Assembly (NCBI RefSeq): GCF_000168975.1
Contig: NZ_AAUW01000007.1
Span: 244,178 to 308,177, forward strand
DNA length: 64,000 nt
Direction of reading: 5' to 3'
DNA from: Roseibium aggregatum IAM 12614
GTDB taxonomy: Bacteria > Pseudomonadota > Alphaproteobacteria > Rhizobiales > Stappiaceae
Part shown: piece after piece, positions 37,776 to 47,273 of the stretch
Layout: every line of letters starts with the position of its first letter
Numbering within the stretch: the first letter of the stretch is position 1
The notes under the pieces: model-generated
Database searches by the model: none
What the model saw: the letters and a program-made list of their open reading frames with translations, nothing else
What the model was told of the DNA's origin: nothing
Program-made: the position numbers and the translations under genes

Positions 37776-39122
37776 ATGTTCTCCAAGATTCTCATTGCCA
37801 ACCGCGGCGAGATTGCCCTGCGCATCCTGCGCGCCTGCAAAGAGCTCGGCATCTCCACCGTTGCGGTTCATTCCACAGCCGACGCGGATGCCATGCACGT
37901 TCGCCTTGCAGACGAAAGCGTCTGCATTGGCCCGCCTGCAGCGCGCGACAGCTACCTGAACATTCCGCAGCTTCTCGCGGCATGTGAAATCACCGGTGCC
38001 GATGCAGTCCACCCGGGCTATGGCTTCCTGTCGGAAAACGCACGATTTGCGGAAATCCTGGAAGCGCACGGCATCGAGTTCATCGGCCCGACCGCCGAAC
38101 ACATCCGCATCATGGGCGACAAGATCCAGGCCAAACAGACGGCCAAGGACCTCGGTATTCCTGTTGTTCCTGGTTCCGACGGCGCCGTGACGGCCGGAGA
38201 CGACGCGCACGCGATCGCCCGCGAAATCGGCTACCCGGTGCTGGTCAAGGCAGCAGCCGGTGGCGGCGGCCGCGGCATGAAGGTCGCCCGCTCCGAAGCC
38301 GAACTCGACACGGCTCTGTCCACGGCGCGCTCCGAAGCCAAGGCAGCCTTTGGCGACGACGCGCTCTACATGGAAAAATATCTCGGCAAGCCCCGGCATA
38401 TCGAGATCCAGGTTCTGGGCGATGGCAAGGGCAATGCGGTTCACCTCGGTGAACGCGATTGCTCGCTGCAGCGCCGTCACCAGAAAGTGCTCGAAGAAGC
38501 TCCCTCCCCGAGCCTCAATGCCAGCCAGCGCAAGGAAATCGGCGAAATCGTCGCCGCCGCCATGCGCAAGCTGAAGTATCGCGGCGTCGGCACGGTGGAA
38601 TTCCTCTACGAAAACGGCGAGTTCTATTTCATCGAAATGAACACCCGCCTGCAGGTGGAGCACCCCGTTACGGAAATGATCACCGGCATCGACCTCGTCA
38701 ACGAGCAGATCCGCATCGCGGCTGGCGGCTCGCTGGATATGACCCAGGACGACATCAAGTTCGAAGGCCACGCCATCGAATGCCGCATCAATGCGGAAGA
38801 TCCGGTCAACTTCACCCCGTCACCGGGCACCATCACCTATTACCACCCGCCGGGCGGTCTGGGCGTTCGCGTCGACAGCGGTGTCTATCAGGGCTACAAG
38901 ATTCCGCCCTACTACGACAGCCTAATCGGCAAGTTGATCGTGCACGGGCGCAACCGCGTGGAATGCATGATGCGTCTGCGCCGGTGCCTGGATGAATTTG
39001 TGGTTGACGAAATCAAGTCAACTATTCCGCTTTTCCGCGATCTGGTGGAAAATCAGGACATAGCGAACGGTCAGTATGACATCCACTGGCTGGAACAATA
39101 TCTGGCGAAGAAGTCCAGCTGA
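37776..39122 (+). CDS. accC: biotin carboxylase subunit of acetyl-CoA carboxylase
   Basis: ATP-dependent carboxylation of biotin on AccB. The 448-residue product has the N-terminal Rossmann-like domain ([17 protein letters not shown]), the ATP-grasp glycine loop [12 protein letters not shown] (near residue 160), [18 protein letters not shown], and the catalytic segment [14 protein letters not shown]. Two starts are possible: the ATG at 37776 and an in-frame GTG at 37770 that lies nearer the ideal distance from AAGGAG. The ATG gives the usual [12 protein letters not shown] terminus, so it is preferred. Confidence 0.96.
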   Translation: MFSKILIANRGEIALRILRACKELGISTVAVHSTADADAMHVRLADESVCIGPPAARDSYLNIPQLLAACEITGADAVHPGYGFLSENARFAEILEAHGIEFIGPTAEHIRIMGDKIQAKQTAKDLGIPVVPGSDGAVTAGDDAHAIAREIGYPVLVKAAAGGGGRGMKVARSEAELDTALSTARSEAKAAFGDDALYMEKYLGKPRHIEIQVLGDGKGNAVHLGERDCSLQRRHQKVLEEAPSPSLNASQRKEIGEIVAAAMRKLKYRGVGTVEFLYENGEFYFIEMNTRLQVEHPVTEMITGIDLVNEQIRIAAGGSLDMTQDDIKFEGHAIECRINAEDPVNFTPSPGTITYYHPPGGLGVRVDSGVYQGYKIPPYYDSLIGKLIVHGRNRVECMMRLRRCLDEFVVDEIKSTIPLFRDLVENQDIANGQYDIHWLEQYLAKKSS

Positions 39123-39268
39123 CCAATTTGCGGGAACGGATGCCTGGAGCATCGCGTGTTCGGGTGAACGCGCAACAGATGCTCCGGCACTCCGGTGGCG
39201 ACCAGAATTGCGTTGTTCGAACTGAGCACCTGCCGGTCTGTCTTTTCCCATCTGGTGAGTGAGGCCTC

Positions 39269-39949
39269 ATGGCTGGTTACAAAGACGACATCGTTCTGGA
39301 AATCACGCCGCAGGTGCTTTTGAAAGCCTATGCCTGCGGCCTGTTTCCGATGGCGGAATCCGCCGACGACCCGGGTCTCTTCTGGCTGGAACCGGAACGC
39401 CGCGGCATCCTTCCCCTCAACAATTTCCACTTGCCCCGCCGCCTGCGCCGTACGATTCGAAACGACGTCTTCGAGGTTCGGGTCAGCACGGATTTCCAGG
39501 GCGTGATAGACGGGTGTGCCCACCCGATGCCGGGTCGGCAGAAAACGTGGATCAACCGCGAAATCAGACGCCTCTACGGTGAGCTCTTCGACATGGGCTA
39601 TTGCCACACCATAGAGGCCTGGCAAGACGGTGAACTGGTCGGGGGGCTCTACGGCGTCAGCCTGAACGGTGCTTTTTTCGGCGAAAGCATGTTCACCTTT
39701 CGCACCGACGCATCGAAGGTGTGCCTGGCGCATCTGGTCGCCCGGCTGATTGCAGGTGGCTATTCCCTGCTCGACACACAATTCGTGACCGATCACCTCA
39801 GCAAGTTCGGCACCGAGGAAGTGCCGCAGGCCGCCTATAACGAACGGCTCAGTGAAGCATTGAAACTGGAAACCGACTTCTACGCCCTGTCACCGCAAGC
39901 CAGCGGTCAGGAGGTGTTGGCGGTGATTGATAGCTGGCACGAGCGTTAG
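39269..39949 (+). CDS. aat: leucyl/phenylalanyl-tRNA--protein transferase
   Basis: Adds Leu or Phe from aminoacyl-tRNA to proteins with N-terminal Arg or Lys, marking them for ClpS-ClpAP. The 226-residue product has the family signature [24 protein letters not shown], the core [21 protein letters not shown] and [19 protein letters not shown]. It lies downstream of accC (146 bases), an arrangement common in Hyphomicrobiales. It connects functionally with the Clp genes earlier in the window. Confidence 0.95.
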   Translation: MAGYKDDIVLEITPQVLLKAYACGLFPMAESADDPGLFWLEPERRGILPLNNFHLPRRLRRTIRNDVFEVRVSTDFQGVIDGCAHPMPGRQKTWINREIRRLYGELFDMGYCHTIEAWQDGELVGGLYGVSLNGAFFGESMFTFRTDASKVCLAHLVARLIAGGYSLLDTQFVTDHLSKFGTEEVPQAAYNERLSEALKLETDFYALSPQASGQEVLAVIDSWHER

Positions 39950-40123
39950 GTCCTCCCGCTTCCAACAGTAAATCGTCACCGGCAGAGCAGGACCTGGTAC
40001 GCCAACAACAGACCCGAAACGGTCTGGCGATGCCTTGGCTTTCAGACGCCTGGTCGCCAAGCAGTCCTGGCCTTGAATGGGCGAAAGGAACCTTTTCAGG
40101 CTTCATAAACCAGCGTGACGCGC

Positions 40124-41131
40124 TCAGTTCTTTCCGCCTTTGCCAGTGCCGACCATATCGCGAATTGTCGACCAGGAGGGCGAAAGGAAAGCGCTCATTC
40201 TGTGCGTAAAATCTTGCGATTCAAACGTCCTCATGGCGTTCCGGAAAGCCAGTTCGGCTGCCGGTTCCTCCAGGGCGATATAGAACATGTCCGTCGGTGA
40301 CTGATTTTTTGCCCAGAAATCCCGGGCTATCTTGAGCCAGAATTCATATTCGTAAGAGGGCGTGCCGCTACCCATGAAAACATCGGTGGATTTCGCGTTG
40401 TCACGCTTTTTCACCCCGCCCGAATAAGCCCGGTCGAACGCTCCCAGCTCCTTCAGCCTCTTCCACAAGTGGTGACGGTACTTCCCGTCGGACTTTCGAG
40501 CCGCACCGCTGGCACTGTGTCGGTCATCCTCCCCCATCGCGCGGGAAACCTGTTCCAGTTTGTGGCTGCTGCTGAGGTTGTTCAGCCATATCGCCCATAA
40601 CCCGGCTTCGATGTTTTCTTCCAGTTTGTCGTGCTTGAACCATTTGTAGCCTCGCGGCACATGCGCGAATGGCGACCGCTCCAGCGAGCGCCGGAGCTGT
40701 TCGATATCAACCGAGCCGCCCGTGCGCGCTGCTTCCTGCATTTTCAGTATCTTCTGAGTGGAATTGATATAGACCAAGTTGTAGTGAAACTTGATGTACT
40801 GAAGATATTTCTGAGGATTGGTATCAAACTGCGGCGGCGACGGAAGCGGTTCTTTTTCGCCCTTGACGGCATCGATGATGTAAAAAGTCGCAATTCCTGC
40901 CGCCACGGGATTGGTGATTACGGCAGCCAGAGGACCTTTCATGGTGCCCTTTAACGCCGTCCAGGCCCAGCCAGGCTCTGTATCATGTCCTTTCGGCAAT
41001 AGCTTTCGAACCGCTTCATCAGCGTTCACATAACTGCTGCCTGTCTTGATCAGGATATTTTCCCAGGCCGGTTTGCAGACATTGTTAAGACGATTGCTGA
41101 GCTCCTGGAGCTTCATCCATGCCTGGTCCAT
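40124..41131 (-). CDS. hypothetical protein, orphan
   Basis: A 335-residue protein I do not recognise. It starts MDQAWMKLQELSNRLNNVCK, is mixed helical and basic, and has one possible membrane or hydrophobic segment (residues about 70-87, AAVITNPVAAGIATFYII). It is rich in Trp, Lys and Ser toward the C terminus (SYEYEFWLKIARDFWAK) and ends in a basic GTGKGGKN. No catalytic motif stands out. Base composition looks lower in G+C than its neighbours, and the upstream spacer is very AT-rich, so recent acquisition is likely. It is flanked by conserved aat and NDUFA12 genes. Confidence 0.65.
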   Translation of the reverse strand: MDQAWMKLQELSNRLNNVCKPAWENILIKTGSSYVNADEAVRKLLPKGHDTEPGWAWTALKGTMKGPLAAVITNPVAAGIATFYIIDAVKGEKEPLPSPPQFDTNPQKYLQYIKFHYNLVYINSTQKILKMQEAARTGGSVDIEQLRRSLERSPFAHVPRGYKWFKHDKLEENIEAGLWAIWLNNLSSSHKLEQVSRAMGEDDRHSASGAARKSDGKYRHHLWKRLKELGAFDRAYSGGVKKRDNAKSTDVFMGSGTPSYEYEFWLKIARDFWAKNQSPTDMFYIALEEPAAELAFRNAMRTFESQDFTHRMSAFLSPSWSTIRDMVGTGKGGKN

Positions 41132-41395
41132 TTGTCTTCTCCATGACCAATATTAATTCCTTACTCCTTGTATCTTATTTTACCTTGCGTAATGTGTTTC
41201 AAATCACTAATAAATATTTCCATTACAAAAATAAATCATATTATATACTATGAATTGCAAAATAAATTTACGTATACCCCTTTTGAAATTCTCAAACTAA
41301 ACGTGGATAATCTGAGGACACCTCTGCAGACGACACGCAATCGGCCCACGTCTGCAGCAGGGTCGGTTTCTTGAACCTCTGCTCGGCCCGAAACG
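41132..41395. other. AT-rich intergenic segment
   Basis: About 150 bases (roughly 41140-41300) are strikingly AT-rich compared with the GC-rich surroundings (for example ATTATATACTATGAATTGC). It contains the promoter side of the orphan gene at 40124-41131. No gene, repeat or insertion-sequence end was seen. The composition suggests foreign DNA and a likely H-NS/MucR/Ros-type silencing target; that is inference. Confidence 0.5.
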
Positions 41396-41423
41396 AAAAA
41401 AGCCCCGCAGTTGCGGGGCTTTT
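41396..41423. terminator. terminator of the NDUFA12 gene (bidirectional form)
   Basis: Stem AGCCCCGC / GCGGGGCT with an AGTT loop, flanked by AAAAA and TTTT, 26 bases past the minus-strand stop at 41449. Confidence 0.85.
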
Positions 41424-41448
41424 CAGTCTTGGTGTCTACAGATTGTGA

Positions 41449-41862
41449 TCAGCCGCCCGGTGTCCAGGCTTCGTAATCGCCGGTCACTTCCGGACGTTTT
41501 TCCGGGGTCAGGATTGAGCCATGCGGCCGGTATGCTGCAGGTGTGCCCGTCGGATTGGCCCGGTGGCCCTGCTGCCAGTGCTTGGCGTGATAGGTTTCAT
41601 CGGATGGCGGCGTGTCGACGCGGTGGTGCATCCAGCCGTGCCAGCCCGGAGGAATGGCGGAAGCTTCTGCTAGACCGTTGTAGATCACCCAGCGCCTTTT
41701 GCCCGCGCGTTCCTTGTAATATTTGTTGCCGAACTCATCCTCACCGACAAACTCACCCTTGCGCCACGTAAAGAAGCGGGTGCCCATCGTCTGGCTGTTC
41801 CACCAGGTAAACAGTTCAAGCAGCAGAGTTTTCATGGCCCTTTGAAGGTCCCTTGATTGCAA
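41449..41862 (-). CDS. NADH:ubiquinone oxidoreductase subunit NDUFA12 (17.2 kDa)
   Basis: Accessory subunit of respiratory complex I found in alphaproteobacteria and mitochondria; it binds the peripheral arm. The 137-residue product has the family core: FTWWNSQTMGTRFFTWRKGE, GEDEFGNKYY, RRWVIYNGLAEASAIPPGWHGWMH and YHAKHWQQGHRANPTGT. As usual in alphaproteobacteria, it is unlinked from the nuo operon. The response-regulator gene lies just upstream on the same strand. Confidence 0.94.
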   Translation of the reverse strand: MQSRDLQRAMKTLLLELFTWWNSQTMGTRFFTWRKGEFVGEDEFGNKYYKERAGKRRWVIYNGLAEASAIPPGWHGWMHHRVDTPPSDETYHAKHWQQGHRANPTGTPAAYRPHGSILTPEKRPEVTGDYEAWTPGG

Positions 41863-42040
41863 GTCGGAGACATCCTTTGCCCCGCTTTTACAGCGGGACG
41901 AATTTCGGCGGACTATGGCGGCATCGGCTGCGTCTGTCCAGACTTGGCAACCAGAAAAGAACGGGTTTTTGCGCCTGCGGGCCGATTGCCGCAGCCGCGC
42001 TCGGAGCGCACCTCGCCCTGTTGGTCACAAACAGACCGCC

Positions 42041-42751
42041 TCAGTGAAGTTTCAAACCCTTGAACGGGGCAAAGCCGGCATTGCGGATATGCTTGGCCGC
42101 TGCCGAATGCTGTTTGGGCGGCGCTTCTTTCTTGACCCCGGCGAAGACCTTTGGCGGTTCTTCCTCCTTGGTGTCGAACGCAGCTTCCACAGCCCCTTCC
42201 ACCTCGGCGCGCTTTTGCGTGGCAACGCGGTGGTGCAACCGGGCCCCGGCAAGCGACTGCATCTTTTCCGCCTGCTCATCCATGGCCTTCTGAATGCCAT
42301 AGATGTTGTAGAAACCCGAGTTCTCCAGGATCATCGGCCGGTCGTCGGCCAGAAGCCATTTGAGGCGCTTGAAAAGCGTTGACGGCGAAACCGGCTTGAC
42401 CAGCACATGGTGCGCCCCTGCCCGCAGAGCCTTGTCCACCAGCGGCCGTGTGCCATGCGCAGTGATGAACAGAATCGGCACATAGCAGAGCGGCTCCATA
42501 TGGCGGTGCCGCACAAGGCGCAGAAACTGGTAACCGGATGTCGGCGCCATGCGCCAGTCGGTGAGAATCACGTTGGGTGGTTCGGCGAGACTCGCCTCGA
42601 GTGCCTCGTCGACCGAATCGAACACCCTCACACGCGCGACCTTGAAACTGAGCAGTATCGAACGGAGAATCGTCTGCATCGGTTTGCTGTCTTCCACGAC
42701 GACAGCATCGATGTCCTCCATCGCTAGTCCGAATGCGGCGTGATGTTTCAT
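42041..42751 (-). CDS. CheY-like response regulator with unassigned C-terminal region
   Basis: A 236-residue protein. Residues about 12-135 form a receiver domain with the acidic pair VVVEDSK (Glu20, Asp21), the phospho-acceptor NVILTDWRM (Asp65), the switch Thr in LFITAHGT, and the conserved Lys in VLVKPVSP. The C-terminal 100 residues contain no DNA-binding helix-turn-helix or enzyme domain that I recognise; they are charged and proline-rich (KEEEPPKVFAGVKKEAPPKQ), so it probably signals by protein contact. No histidine kinase is adjacent. Similar orphan receivers occur in Hyphomicrobiales. Confidence 0.85.
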   Translation of the reverse strand: MKHHAAFGLAMEDIDAVVVEDSKPMQTILRSILLSFKVARVRVFDSVDEALEASLAEPPNVILTDWRMAPTSGYQFLRLVRHRHMEPLCYVPILFITAHGTRPLVDKALRAGAHHVLVKPVSPSTLFKRLKWLLADDRPMILENSGFYNIYGIQKAMDEQAEKMQSLAGARLHHRVATQKRAEVEGAVEAAFDTKEEEPPKVFAGVKKEAPPKQHSAAAKHIRNAGFAPFKGLKLH

Positions 42752-42863
42752 GAAATGCGGACCTTTTTCCCTATCCCGTCCGCATGAAACCAGACCCGGC
42801 TTAAACCCGGTTGAAGTCGGTCACTGCCATTTTCTTCAAATTGTCATTAAATCCGGTCTATCG

Positions 42864-42970
42864 TCATCCACAGGGACTTGTGCCTGCCGCGCGGGCACTC
42901 CTTCGCCGGGAAAGCAAGCGCTAAATTCCTTGCTAAAACACTGTCCCCGCTCCGGTCCCCATTATCCACA
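42864..42970 (+). promoter_or_regulatory. DnaA-box-like sites upstream of nrdJ
   Basis: TTATCCACA at 42962-42970 is a perfect DnaA box, and TCATCCACA at 42864-42872 has one mismatch. Both are on the plus strand. They lie 430-530 bases before nrdJ and about 110-220 bases before the response-regulator start on the other strand. They could couple nucleotide supply to replication or simply be chance. Confidence 0.4.
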
Positions 42971-43221
42971 CAGCCACACAAGATTTTGCGTTTGCCCACA
43001 ATCCAGGCACTAGCTGTTGTCACTCCGACCTTGACCTTAAGAATTCGTTTACATTAGTTTCTCATCATTGCGATGTGAGTAGTCGGGAGCCCAACCGGGC
43101 GCTCCGGTCATCCAAAACCACCAGTATCAAGCGTACCGCTCCAGGTCTTTGCCCCCAAAGCCGGGAGACGGGTTTTGTTGTGCCGAGTTCCGGGCGCATG
43201 TCGTGACAAACCTGTTGATGA

Positions 43222-43259
43222 CCACTATATATAGTGGATAGAAACACAAGATACGCTAC
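43222..43259 (+). promoter_or_regulatory. NrdR-box region of nrdJ
   Basis: CCACTATATATAGTGG (43222-43237) is a perfect 16-base palindrome that fits the NrdR-box core CwAtATaTwG. A second, degenerate site ACACAAGATACGCTAC (43244-43259) keeps the left half only, with centres 22 bases apart, close to two helical turns. NrdR is the ATP/dATP-sensing repressor of ribonucleotide reductase genes. Confidence 0.75.
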
Positions 43260-43260
43260 A

Positions 43261-43364
43261 TACAGGCTCGAAGCCTGTAACGTGCAGGGCGGCATCCGAA
43301 CTTAGAGGCAGGCGGCCACGCCACGTCGGATGCGATGCGGTCAAGCCCGGTTCGGGGGAACCGG
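43261..43364 (+). promoter_or_regulatory. structured leader of nrdJ
   Basis: Three consecutive perfect stems precede nrdJ. They are TACAGGCT / AGCCTGTA (43261-43279, CGA loop), GCATCCGA / TCGGATGC (43292-43333, enclosing a C/G-rich 26-base loop), and CCGGTTC / GAACCGG (43347-43364, GGGG loop). None is followed by a T tract, so simple termination is unlikely. A leader RNA element or translation control is possible. The remaining 42752-43221 stretch holds no gene. Confidence 0.5.
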
Positions 43365-43391
43365 CGGTAATCTAAAAGGGGACTTGAGAAG

Positions 43392-46300
43392 ATGCGGATC
43401 GAGCGGCGCTACACCAAGGAAGGTCAATCGCCTTACGCCAGCGTTGAATTCCGGAACGCTACCAGCGAAATCCGGAATCCGGACGGATCCATTGTGTTCC
43501 GTCTTGAGAACATTCAGGTCCCGGCCCAGTTTTCGCAGGTCGCGTCCGACATTCTGGCTCAGAAGTATTTCCGCAAGGCCGGCGTTCCGGCCAAGCTGAA
43601 GGCTGTTGAAGAAAACACCGTCCCGTCCTGGCTGTGGCGCCATGAGGCAGATGAGGCCGCACTGGCAGACCTGCCCGAGGACGAGCGTTACGGTTCTGAA
43701 ATCGACGGCCGCCAGGTCTTCGACCGCCTCGCAGGCACCTGGACCTACTGGGGCTGGAAAGGCGGCTATTTCGACAAGGAATCCGACGCCCAGGCTTTCT
43801 ACGACGAACTGCGTTACATGCTGGCGACCCAGAAGGTGGCGCCGAACTCCCCGCAGTGGTTCAACACCGGCCTGCATTGGGCCTATGGCATTGACGGCCC
43901 GGGCCAGGGTCACTTCTATGTCGACTTCCAGTCCGGCAAGCTCGTCAAATCCAAGAGCGCCTACGAACACCCACAGCCGCATGCCTGCTTCATCCAGTCC
44001 GTCGGCGACGACCTGGTGAACGAAGGCGGCATCATGGACCTTTGGGTTCGCGAAGCGCGCCTCTTCAAATACGGCTCCGGCACCGGCTCGAACTTCTCCC
44101 ATGTCCGCGCTGAAGGCGAGCGTCTTTCCGGTGGTGGCAAATCTTCCGGCCTGATGAGCTTCCTGAAGATCGGCGACCGGGCAGCCGGCGCGATCAAATC
44201 CGGCGGCACCACGCGCCGTGCGGCCAAGATGGTCGTGGTCGATGTCGACCACCCGGATATCGAGGAATACATCAACTGGAAGGTCAAGGAAGAGCAGAAG
44301 GTGGCAGCCCTCGTCACCGGCTCCAAGATCTGCCAGAAGCACCTTTCCGCGATCATGCGCGCCTGTGTCAACTGCGAAGCGGACAACGGCGACTGCTTCG
44401 ACCCGGCCAAGAACCCGGCCCTGAAGCGCGAAATCCGTGCCGCCAAGAAGATGATGGTGCCGGAAAACTACATCCAGCGCGTCATTCAGTTCGCCCGCCA
44501 GGGTTTCACCAAGATCGAATTCCCGACCTTCAACACGGACTGGGATTCCGAAGCCTATCTGACGGTTGCCGGCCAGAACTCCAACAACTCGGTGCGCGTG
44601 ACCGACGGCTTCCTGAATGCCGTTGTCGAGGACAGCACCTGGGACCTGACCGCCCGCCGGACCGGCGACGTTCTGAAGACCGTCAAGGCCAAGGAACTGT
44701 GGGAACAGATCGGCTACGCCGCCTGGGCCTCCGCAGATCCGGGCCTGCAGTATCACACCACTATCAACGACTGGCACACCTGCCTGGCTGATGGAGAGAT
44801 CCGCGCGTCCAATCCGTGCTCGGAATACATGTTCCTGGACGATACGGCCTGTAACCTGGCGTCCCTGAACCTGATGCAGTTCCGCCGGGAAGACCGGTCC
44901 TTCGACATCGACAACTACGAGCATGCCGTCCGTCTGTGGACCATCGTTCTGGAAATCTCGGTGCTGATGGCCCAGTTCCCGTCCAAGGAAATTGCAGAAC
45001 TGTCTTACAAGTTCCGCACCCTTGGTCTCGGCTATGCCAACATCGGCGGCCTGCTGATGACCTCCGGCATTCCCTACGACAGCGATGAAGGCCGCGCGCT
45101 TTGCGGTGCGCTCACCGCCGTCATGACCGGTGTTGCCTACGCCACTTCGGCGGAAATGGCCGGCGAACTTGGCGCCTTCCCGGGCTACAAGAAAAACGCG
45201 AACCACATGCTGCGCGTCATGCGTAACCACCGCCGGGCAGCCTATGGCGAAGCCGAGGGCTACGAGGGCCTGAACACGGCACCGGTCGCGCTCGACCATG
45301 CCTCCTGCCCGGACAAGGTCTTGATCGAACGCGCCCAGAAAGCCTGGGACCGCGCACTCGAACTCGGCGAAAAGAACGGCTACCGCAACGCCCAGTCCAC
45401 CGTGATTGCCCCGACCGGCACCATCGGTCTGGTCATGGACTGCGACACGACCGGTATCGAGCCCGACTTCGCGCTGGTGAAGTTCAAGAAGCTGGCCGGT
45501 GGCGGCTACTTCAAGATCATCAACCGCGCCGTTCCCGAAGCCCTGCGCAAGCTTGGCTATTCGGAAAGCGAGATTGGCGAGATCGAAGCCTATGCCGTTG
45601 GCCATGGCTCCATCGACCAGGCACCTGGCGTCAACCCGTCCGCACTGAAGACCAAGGGCTTCAGCGACGAAAGCCTGACCAAGCTGAAGGACGGCATGAA
45701 GTCGGCCTTCGACATCAAGTTCGTCTTCAACCGCTGGACCCTCGGCGACGAGCAGATGAAGGCGCTCGGTGTTTCCGACGAGCAACTGGAAGATCCGGAA
45801 TTCGACCTCCTGACCTTCCTCGGCTACTCAAAGGCCGACATCGAAGCCGCCAACACCCATGTCTGCGGTGCAATGACCCTGGAAGGTGCTCCCTTCCTGA
45901 AGGAAGAGCATTACCCGGTCTTCGACTGCGCCAACCCGTGCGGCCGTATCGGCAAGCGCTTCCTGTCGGTGGAAAGCCACATCCGCATGATGGCTGCTGC
46001 CCAGCCGTTCATCTCCGGCGCGATCTCCAAGACGATCAACATGCCGAACGATGCGACGGTCGAGGACTGCAAGGAAGCCTACATGCTCTCCTGGAAGCTC
46101 GCCCTCAAGGCGAACGCCCTTTACCGCGATGGCTCCAAACTGTCCCAGCCGCTCAACTCCCAGCTTCTGGCCGATGAGGACGAAGACGAGGATGACGCCA
46201 TCGAGGCGCTGGCTGCCAAGCCGCTGGCTGCCAAGGCTGAAGTCGTTGCCGAACGCATTGTCGAGCGGATCGTCGAACGCGTTGTTCGCGAACAGGAAAA

Positions 46301-47075
46301 ACTGCCGACCCGCCGCAAGGGCTACACCCAGAAGGCAAAGATCGGTGGTCACACCATCTTCCTGCGCACCGGCGAATATGATGATGGCCGTCTCGGCGAA
46401 ATCTTCCTCGACATGAACAAGGAAGGGTCGGCGCTCCGGGCATTCATCAACAACTTCGCGATCTCCGTTTCGCTTGGCCTGCAGTACGGTGTGCCGCTCG
46501 AGGAATATGTCGACGCGTTCACCTTCACCAAGTTCGAACCGGCCGGCATGGTCCAGGGCAACGACGCGATCAAGAACGCGACGTCGATCCTCGACTACGT
46601 GTTCCGCGAACTGGCGGTCTCCTATCTCGGCCGTCATGACCTTGCCCACGTTCCGCCGGAAGCCTTCAGCGGCCCGGTCAGCGCAGGCGCAGTCAAGACC
46701 ATGGACAAGGGTAGCTCGGGTGGTGTGGTTTCCCACGGCCTCGTCCGCGGCCAGACCGAGCGCTTCCGCCTCGTCTCCGGCAATGAACCGGCGGGTGAAA
46801 TCACCGAAGCGGTGAAAGTGGAACTGGGCACAACGATCGCCGCCCAGACCTCCGCCGTCGCAACGGCCTTCGCCCGCGGCTCGGAAGCAGCCGCCGCAGT
46901 CGAAGTGACTTCGGCCCCTGCCCCGCAGGTGAAAACCGCAGCTCAGCAGATCGCCCAGGCCCGGATGAAGGGTTACGAAGGCGAGAGCTGCTCGGAATGC
47001 GGAAACTTCACCATGGTACGCAACGGCACCTGCCTGAAATGCGACACCTGCGGCTCCACCAGCGGCTGCAGCTGA
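43392..47075 (+). CDS. nrdJ: vitamin B12-dependent ribonucleotide reductase (class II)
   Basis: Reduces ribonucleotides to deoxyribonucleotides with adenosylcobalamin, independently of oxygen. The 1227-residue product is the long form. It starts [14 protein letters not shown], and the catalytic core has [18 protein letters not shown], where NPCSE carries the Asn-Cys-Glu active site. A later C-terminal region ([21 protein letters not shown]) and a cysteine-rich zinc tail ([19 protein letters not shown] and TCGSTSGCS) likely shuttle electrons. It is monocistronic, behind the NrdR-box region. It is the last core gene before the accessory island. Confidence 0.96.
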   Translation: MRIERRYTKEGQSPYASVEFRNATSEIRNPDGSIVFRLENIQVPAQFSQVASDILAQKYFRKAGVPAKLKAVEENTVPSWLWRHEADEAALADLPEDERYGSEIDGRQVFDRLAGTWTYWGWKGGYFDKESDAQAFYDELRYMLATQKVAPNSPQWFNTGLHWAYGIDGPGQGHFYVDFQSGKLVKSKSAYEHPQPHACFIQSVGDDLVNEGGIMDLWVREARLFKYGSGTGSNFSHVRAEGERLSGGGKSSGLMSFLKIGDRAAGAIKSGGTTRRAAKMVVVDVDHPDIEEYINWKVKEEQKVAALVTGSKICQKHLSAIMRACVNCEADNGDCFDPAKNPALKREIRAAKKMMVPENYIQRVIQFARQGFTKIEFPTFNTDWDSEAYLTVAGQNSNNSVRVTDGFLNAVVEDSTWDLTARRTGDVLKTVKAKELWEQIGYAAWASADPGLQYHTTINDWHTCLADGEIRASNPCSEYMFLDDTACNLASLNLMQFRREDRSFDIDNYEHAVRLWTIVLEISVLMAQFPSKEIAELSYKFRTLGLGYANIGGLLMTSGIPYDSDEGRALCGALTAVMTGVAYATSAEMAGELGAFPGYKKNANHMLRVMRNHRRAAYGEAEGYEGLNTAPVALDHASCPDKVLIERAQKAWDRALELGEKNGYRNAQSTVIAPTGTIGLVMDCDTTGIEPDFALVKFKKLAGGGYFKIINRAVPEALRKLGYSESEIGEIEAYAVGHGSIDQAPGVNPSALKTKGFSDESLTKLKDGMKSAFDIKFVFNRWTLGDEQMKALGVSDEQLEDPEFDLLTFLGYSKADIEAANTHVCGAMTLEGAPFLKEEHYPVFDCANPCGRIGKRFLSVESHIRMMAAAQPFISGAISKTINMPNDATVEDCKEAYMLSWKLALKANALYRDGSKLSQPLNSQLLADEDEDEDDAIEALAAKPLAAKAEVVAERIVERIVERVVREQEKLPTRRKGYTQKAKIGGHTIFLRTGEYDDGRLGEIFLDMNKEGSALRAFINNFAISVSLGLQYGVPLEEYVDAFTFTKFEPAGMVQGNDAIKNATSILDYVFRELAVSYLGRHDLAHVPPEAFSGPVSAGAVKTMDKGSSGGVVSHGLVRGQTERFRLVSGNEPAGEITEAVKVELGTTIAAQTSAVATAFARGSEAAAAVEVTSAPAPQVKTAAQQIAQARMKGYEGESCSECGNFTMVRNGTCLKCDTCGSTSGCS

Positions 47076-47152
47076 TAATCAACAGACTTCCGGCCTGTCC
47101 CGAGTCGCATAGGATGGCCAATTTAGGCCAATAAGCGGCTCAAATAAGAAAA

Positions 47153-47173
47153 CCGGGCGCCAACGGCGCCCGG
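47153..47173. other. strong hairpin after nrdJ
   Basis: CCGGGCGCC / GGCGCCCGG with an AAC loop, 77 bases past the nrdJ stop. The T-rich side (GGTTTTCTTATTTG) is on the minus strand, so as an intrinsic terminator it reads leftwards, although it may still end nrdJ transcripts. It marks the boundary with the accessory region. Confidence 0.6.
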
Positions 47174-47273
47174 GAGAACAAAAAAGAACAAAATAGCAAC
47201 GCGTTATCCTGTGCACGTAACTCGATTGGGTCGAGGGAGGCGATCCAAAAGTCCAGATGAAAAGGAGTTTTTA

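Noticed and set aside
43162..43176. B12-box-like sequence (AAGCCGGGAGACGGG) upstream of nrdJ
   Set aside because: It matches the cobalamin riboswitch 3' box imperfectly. The other conserved parts (GCCCCCGCAACTG-like and GGGAAGG) are absent, so no AdoCbl riboswitch is called.
43341..45785. Long minus-strand open frame across nrdJ
   Set aside because: Antisense to the conserved nrdJ gene; no start context or recognisable motif.
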